Under the pieces are notes generated by a model. That model saw nothing but the letters and a program-made list of their open reading frames with translations, was not told where the DNA came from and did no database searches. A DNA stretch of 64,000 bases from Neurospora intermedia (Eukaryota > Ascomycota > Sordariomycetes > Sordariales > Sordariaceae): assembly GCA_037102815.1 (NCBI GenBank), contig BTPP01000003.1, forward strand, positions 2,604,001 to 2,668,000, given 5' to 3'. Position numbers and translations under genes: made by a program. The stretch's first letter is position 1. Every line of letters starts with the position of its first letter. Positions 63,301-64,000 of the stretch are shown here, in pieces.

Positions 63301-64000
63301 AGTAGGTAACTTCCAGGCTTGTGTTGCACAATACACACAACATCTTTCAACTTCGGTACCCACCTACAGCCTCTAGAGTGCTATCTCATTCTGAATCGGC
63401 TTGATGGACGGGTATGCATATTATAGGCAAAGATGTTAGTTTCATCCGCTTCAAGTGCACGTGTGTGAAGGGTGGGCAAGTGCCTCTGTAAACTATGTGC
63501 GGATCACCCGTTCCTCTAGTAGGTAAATGTACTGACTTGTTGTGTCATCGAATCATCCGCAATGAATTTGACCAAAGTGTTTTGGCTCATCATTGACTAG
63601 GTGTTCGGAATCAGAGTTTGGCCAGTTTGCAATCCAAACGGCGTGAGTGTCATCGTGATGAATGAAGTTTGCCATGACTGGCCACTTGCTGGCTATGGAC
63701 TGTGACAGCAACCACACCCAGATCAAGCAATAATCTAGAAATGTTTGTGTGGCATGCATCAGCCTCATCTCTGGATATCACTCATGGAAATAGCACTGAT
63801 AAGTTCGGTTCGTGTATCTTGCGTGCAGATTCGAGCTTCAAGTTATAGATGACTTACGAAGTTGGGTTCGTGAGAGTCCTACGTATGTGTACATATAGTG
63901 CCATAGTACTACTGGTAGGAGCGCCAGCTTGGTAGCACTCTCACTGGAACCCATGATCTAACCTTTCCCTTAAACACAGCAAAGACACCGCCCTGAAAGC
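60353..64000. other. upstream of the kinase and terminal intergenic DNA
   Basis: The first kilobase should hold the kinase promoter and leader. TACCTAC-type clusters lie at 61198-61340. A T-rich tract lies at 61920-61950. The 222-codon minus frame at 60527-61195 and the 138-codon plus frame at 62527-62943 have no domain or coding character. No gene was recognised to the end of the window. Confidence 0.4.

Overview
The window reads as nuclear DNA of a filamentous ascomycete, most likely a Sordariomycete close to Neurospora, Podospora or Chaetomium. The genes are spaced by 1 to 2 kb, are GC-neutral, and carry short introns of about 45 to 125 bp with GTAAGT/GTATGT-type donors, CTAAC-type branch sites and CAG/TAG acceptors. 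Starts have CAAAATG or CAAACATGG contexts. One 10 kb block has been rewritten by repeat-induced point mutation (RIP), a process of this group. No bacterial, plasmid or CRISPR features were seen.

Layout. A DDT-WHIM-PHD chromatin protein (Rsf1-like, minus, 2363-5003) is divergent from the large calcium channel gene cch1 (6882-13602). The AT-rich RIP block follows (about 14290-24480). It is bounded by ordinary DNA and holds only unrecognised, degenerate coding remnants on the minus strand. Next come two lineage-restricted hypothetical genes (26055-26408 and 28796-29755) and a possible broken coding stretch (about 30230-30843). B-type cyclin (minus, 31950-33716) is divergent from mitochondrial ribosomal protein uL2m (35487-36763). 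A PAP2-type lipid phosphatase (38934-40571) converges on the casein kinase 2 beta subunit (minus, 41382-42668). RIC1 (minus, 43732-47194) is divergent from the THO-complex WD40 subunit Tex1/THOC3 (48071-49358). A Zn2Cys6 transcription factor (51387-54948) converges on a large FHA-kinase-FHA checkpoint-type kinase (minus, 56432-60352). I find no gene in the last 3.6 kb.

The genes do not form one pathway. They are mostly core housekeeping and signalling genes: chromatin, Ca2+ entry, the mitotic cyclin, CK2, checkpoint kinase, mRNA export, Golgi trafficking, mitochondrial translation and lipid phosphate metabolism. I did not find a clearly new multi-gene system. The observations most worth checking are a coding-like in-frame continuation past the apparent stop of the CK2 beta gene, the RIP block with its near absence of CpA/TpG, an ambiguous splice junction in the transcription factor, stop-free 3n introns in two genes, the pore residues of the channel, and the missing FHA histidine in the kinase.

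All exon joins are my own reading of splice signals and reading frames. Family calls come from motif recognition, not database searches.
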